Both the position numbers and the translations under genes were made by a program. DNA of 64,000 nt from JAKFWF01 sp963732635 (lineage in GTDB: Bacteria > Pseudomonadota > Alphaproteobacteria > Rhizobiales > Hyphomicrobiaceae), in the NCBI GenBank assembly GCA_963732635.1, contig CAVTAL010000019.1, positions 124,001 through 188,000 of the forward strand, given 5' to 3'. Of the stretch, positions 62,389-64,000 are shown in pieces. Each line of letters opens with the position of its first letter. Position 1 is the first letter of the stretch. The notes beneath the pieces are model-generated. The model saw only the letters and a program-made list of their open reading frames with translations, ran no database searches and had not been told where the DNA came from.

Positions 62389-64000
62389 TCACGTGCCCCG
62401 TGGTTTCGCCCGCGCAGTCGGGGCTGCGTTGGCTGGATCGTCGGGCCAGGGGTGGCGCGGATAGCGGCCGCGCATGTCGGCCTTCACCGCCGACCAGCTA
62501 CCCGACCAGAAGCCCGGCAGATCGCGCGTGATCTGGATTGGCCGGTGCGCCGGCGATAGCAGGTTAAGGGTCAGCGGTAGCCGGCCATTGGCGATTGCCG
62601 GATGGGTTTTCAGCCCGAACAGCTCCTGCACTCGAATGTGCAGCGCGGGTTTGCCCGGTCCCTCGTAGTCGATCGGATGGGCGTTACCGGTCGGCGCCAC
62701 GAAATGGGTCGGGCACTCGCGGTCGAGCTTCTGGCGCAGATCCCACGGCAGCAGGGTGTCGAGGGCGTTGCCCAGATCGTCACCGCCGATCTCGGAGAGC
62801 TTGGTCTTGTCGGTCAGGAAAGGCGCCAGCCATTCGGTGACGGTCGCAGCCAAAGCCTCGTCGGAGAGATCCGGCCACTGATCGGGGGCAGCGGCTTTCA
62901 GGAACGCGGCGCGGTCGCGCAATTGTTGTTGCGATTTGGTCCACGGCAGGCGGACAATGCCTATGCCCGCGATGCCCTGCGCCAGCTCCCCGGCTGCACT
63001 GGCACTCGGCTTCACCGCCTGCGGTTGGCTGCCGAGCGTCAGACTGCCGAGCCGGCTGGTGCGACGCGCGCGCAGCGCCGCGGCCGACACATCGAACGAG
63101 ATCTGATCGGTGGTGACGATGCGGTCGCGGGCGATGGCGAGCACTTCCGGTTCGCCGATTGTTGCAGCCAGCAGGATACGCGCCGATGCAGCGGAACCCG
63201 CCATTTCGGCGACCACCAGGAACGGCGCTTTCGCCAGCGCGTCGGTGGCGTCCAGCATCGCGCCGCGACCGTTGGCGAGTAGGTACTGCCCGCCGGTCCC
63301 GCGTGCTTTCGCGATCCGCTCTGGATAGGCAAGCGCCAGCAGTGCGGCGTTCGATGGCGGATCGCCCGACTTGCGCTTGGCCGCGCCCTGGTCGGCGGTT
63401 TGCGCCCAGCCCTGTGCTAGCCGTCGCATCGATTGCGCCCGTTCCCCCCGATCGCGGCGGAACTGTTCGAGCCGATGGCTGAGATCTACATCGTTGCCGC
63501 CAAGTCCGCGCTCGACGATCAGGGCCGCGATTTCGGCGGCGGCGCGGGCGGCGCCGAGATCGGCCGCCTGCATCACCATCGAAGCCAAACGCGGTGGCAA
63601 AGGCAGCGAGCGCAGACGGCGGCCGTGTGCGGTAATGCGGCTGTCGCTCGCCTCGAGCGCGCCCAGCATCTGCAATTCTTCACGCGCCGCGATCAGCGCC
63701 GCGCGCGGTGGCGGATCGAGCCATGCGAGCTTCAAAGGATCGGCCTCACCCCAGGCGGCGCAATCGAGCAGGAGGCTGGCGAGATCGGCATTGAGGATTT
63801 CCGGCTCGGCGAAGGCCGGCAACGCCTGCGTCTGCGGTTCGTCCCACAGCCGATAGCACACGCCCGGCTCGATGCGTCCCGCTCGTCCTCGTCGCTGATC
63901 GGCGCTGGCGCGCGAGATGCGCACCGTTGCCAGCCGCGTGATACCGGCGTCGGCGTCGTAGCGCGGCACGCGGGCAAGCCCGCAGTCGATGACGACGCGC
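62389..64000 (-). CDS. hrpB: ATP-dependent helicase HrpB, C-terminal part (5' end outside window)
   Basis: The frame runs unbroken off the right edge, so only the last 537 residues are present. They begin in helicase motif V/VI (VVIDCGLARVPRYD followed by ISRASADQRRGRAGR) and continue with the GVCYRLWDE strand and the winged-helix/ratchet region. The HrpB-specific C-terminal domain follows (PWDLRQKLDRECPTHFVAPT, LNLLSPAHRPIQITRDLPGFW, ADMRGRYPRHPWPDDP). HrpB is a DEAH-box RNA helicase of uncertain target in proteobacteria. The frame used starts before GTG 63969, which is internal. It converges on the ABC exporter, 21 bases apart. Confidence 0.93.
   Translation of the reverse strand, partial: RVVIDCGLARVPRYDADAGITRLATVRISRASADQRRGRAGRIEPGVCYRLWDEPQTQALPAFAEPEILNADLASLLLDCAAWGEADPLKLAWLDPPPRAALIAAREELQMLGALEASDSRITAHGRRLRSLPLPPRLASMVMQAADLGAARAAAEIAALIVERGLGGNDVDLSHRLEQFRRDRGERAQSMRRLAQGWAQTADQGAAKRKSGDPPSNAALLALAYPERIAKARGTGGQYLLANGRGAMLDATDALAKAPFLVVAEMAGSAASARILLAATIGEPEVLAIARDRIVTTDQISFDVSAAALRARRTSRLGSLTLGSQPQAVKPSASAAGELAQGIAGIGIVRLPWTKSQQQLRDRAAFLKAAAPDQWPDLSDEALAATVTEWLAPFLTDKTKLSEIGGDDLGNALDTLLPWDLRQKLDRECPTHFVAPTGNAHPIDYEGPGKPALHIRVQELFGLKTHPAIANGRLPLTLNLLSPAHRPIQITRDLPGFWSGSWSAVKADMRGRYPRHPWPDDPANAAPTARAKPRGT

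Overview
The window looks like chromosome from a high-GC alphaproteobacterium of the order Hyphomicrobiales, probably near Bradyrhizobium, Rhodopseudomonas or Xanthobacteraceae. This rests on gene content (BcsS-type cellulose protein, aerobic HemF, carboxyspermidine-route polyamine genes, a phasin-like protein, HWE-family sensor kinase, DUF4212/ActP-type symporter), many GTG or TTG starts, and strong GAGG-type ribosome binding sites. Affiliation is inferred from remembered families; no search was run.

Left arm (1-38 kb): mostly metabolic and housekeeping genes. In order: a PGDYG-domain protein, a frameshifted enolase-superfamily dehydratase, nadK, eda, a MutT-type hydrolase, a CAP lipoprotein, an SDR and uppP. 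Then come a nitrate/sulfonate-type ABC importer with a convergent TauD-like dioxygenase, class II fba, a Q-rich repeat protein, a second SDR, an iron/zinc-chelating-domain protein, an MFS transporter and bcsS. These are followed by a ligase-associated exonuclease plus ATP-dependent DNA ligase, a phasin, a rhodanese, gcdH, small lipoproteins, an orphan substrate-binding protein and an ABC exporter. The arm ends with hemF, htpG, tRNA-Cys, a Pcm-type methyltransferase, aspC, a methyltransferase, an ABC-F ATPase and a GYF_2-domain membrane protein.

Island scar (38.0-40.5 kb): tRNA-Ser(GCU) is followed by a tyrosine-integrase remnant. An IS5-type element with a CTAG target duplication and 13/15-matching inverted ends splits that remnant. 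A second integrase fragment lies on the opposite strand, followed by about 450 bp of unrecognised sequence.

Signalling/transport module (40.5-52.1 kb): this is the most unusual part. It has a receiver-only response regulator; a membrane PAS/histidine-kinase-like protein that has lost its phospho-acceptor His but carries an intact DEDDh DnaQ exonuclease domain; a small DUF3311-like membrane protein; and a sodium/solute symporter fused to an intact histidine kinase. It also has a DnaQ-CBS-DUF294 protein whose exonuclease residues are gone but whose nucleotidyltransferase motif is intact. Facing them are the DUF4212 small subunit, an ActP-like symporter, a YggT protein and two small membrane proteins. 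Together they suggest sensing and uptake of acetate or a similar small carboxylate, with nucleotide or nucleic-acid signalling attached.

Right arm (52-64 kb): nspC and carboxyspermidine dehydrogenase flank a lipoprotein. Then come an HWE sensor kinase, a divergent ThDP enzyme, a family 2 glycosyltransferase, an MsbA-like ABC exporter and the C-terminal part of HrpB.

Reading frames are broken at about 13 places. In 12 of them the continuation is restored by removing exactly one base, and several sit in short G/C runs. That one-sided bias suggests sequencing or assembly error, so genes marked pseudogene may be intact in the organism.
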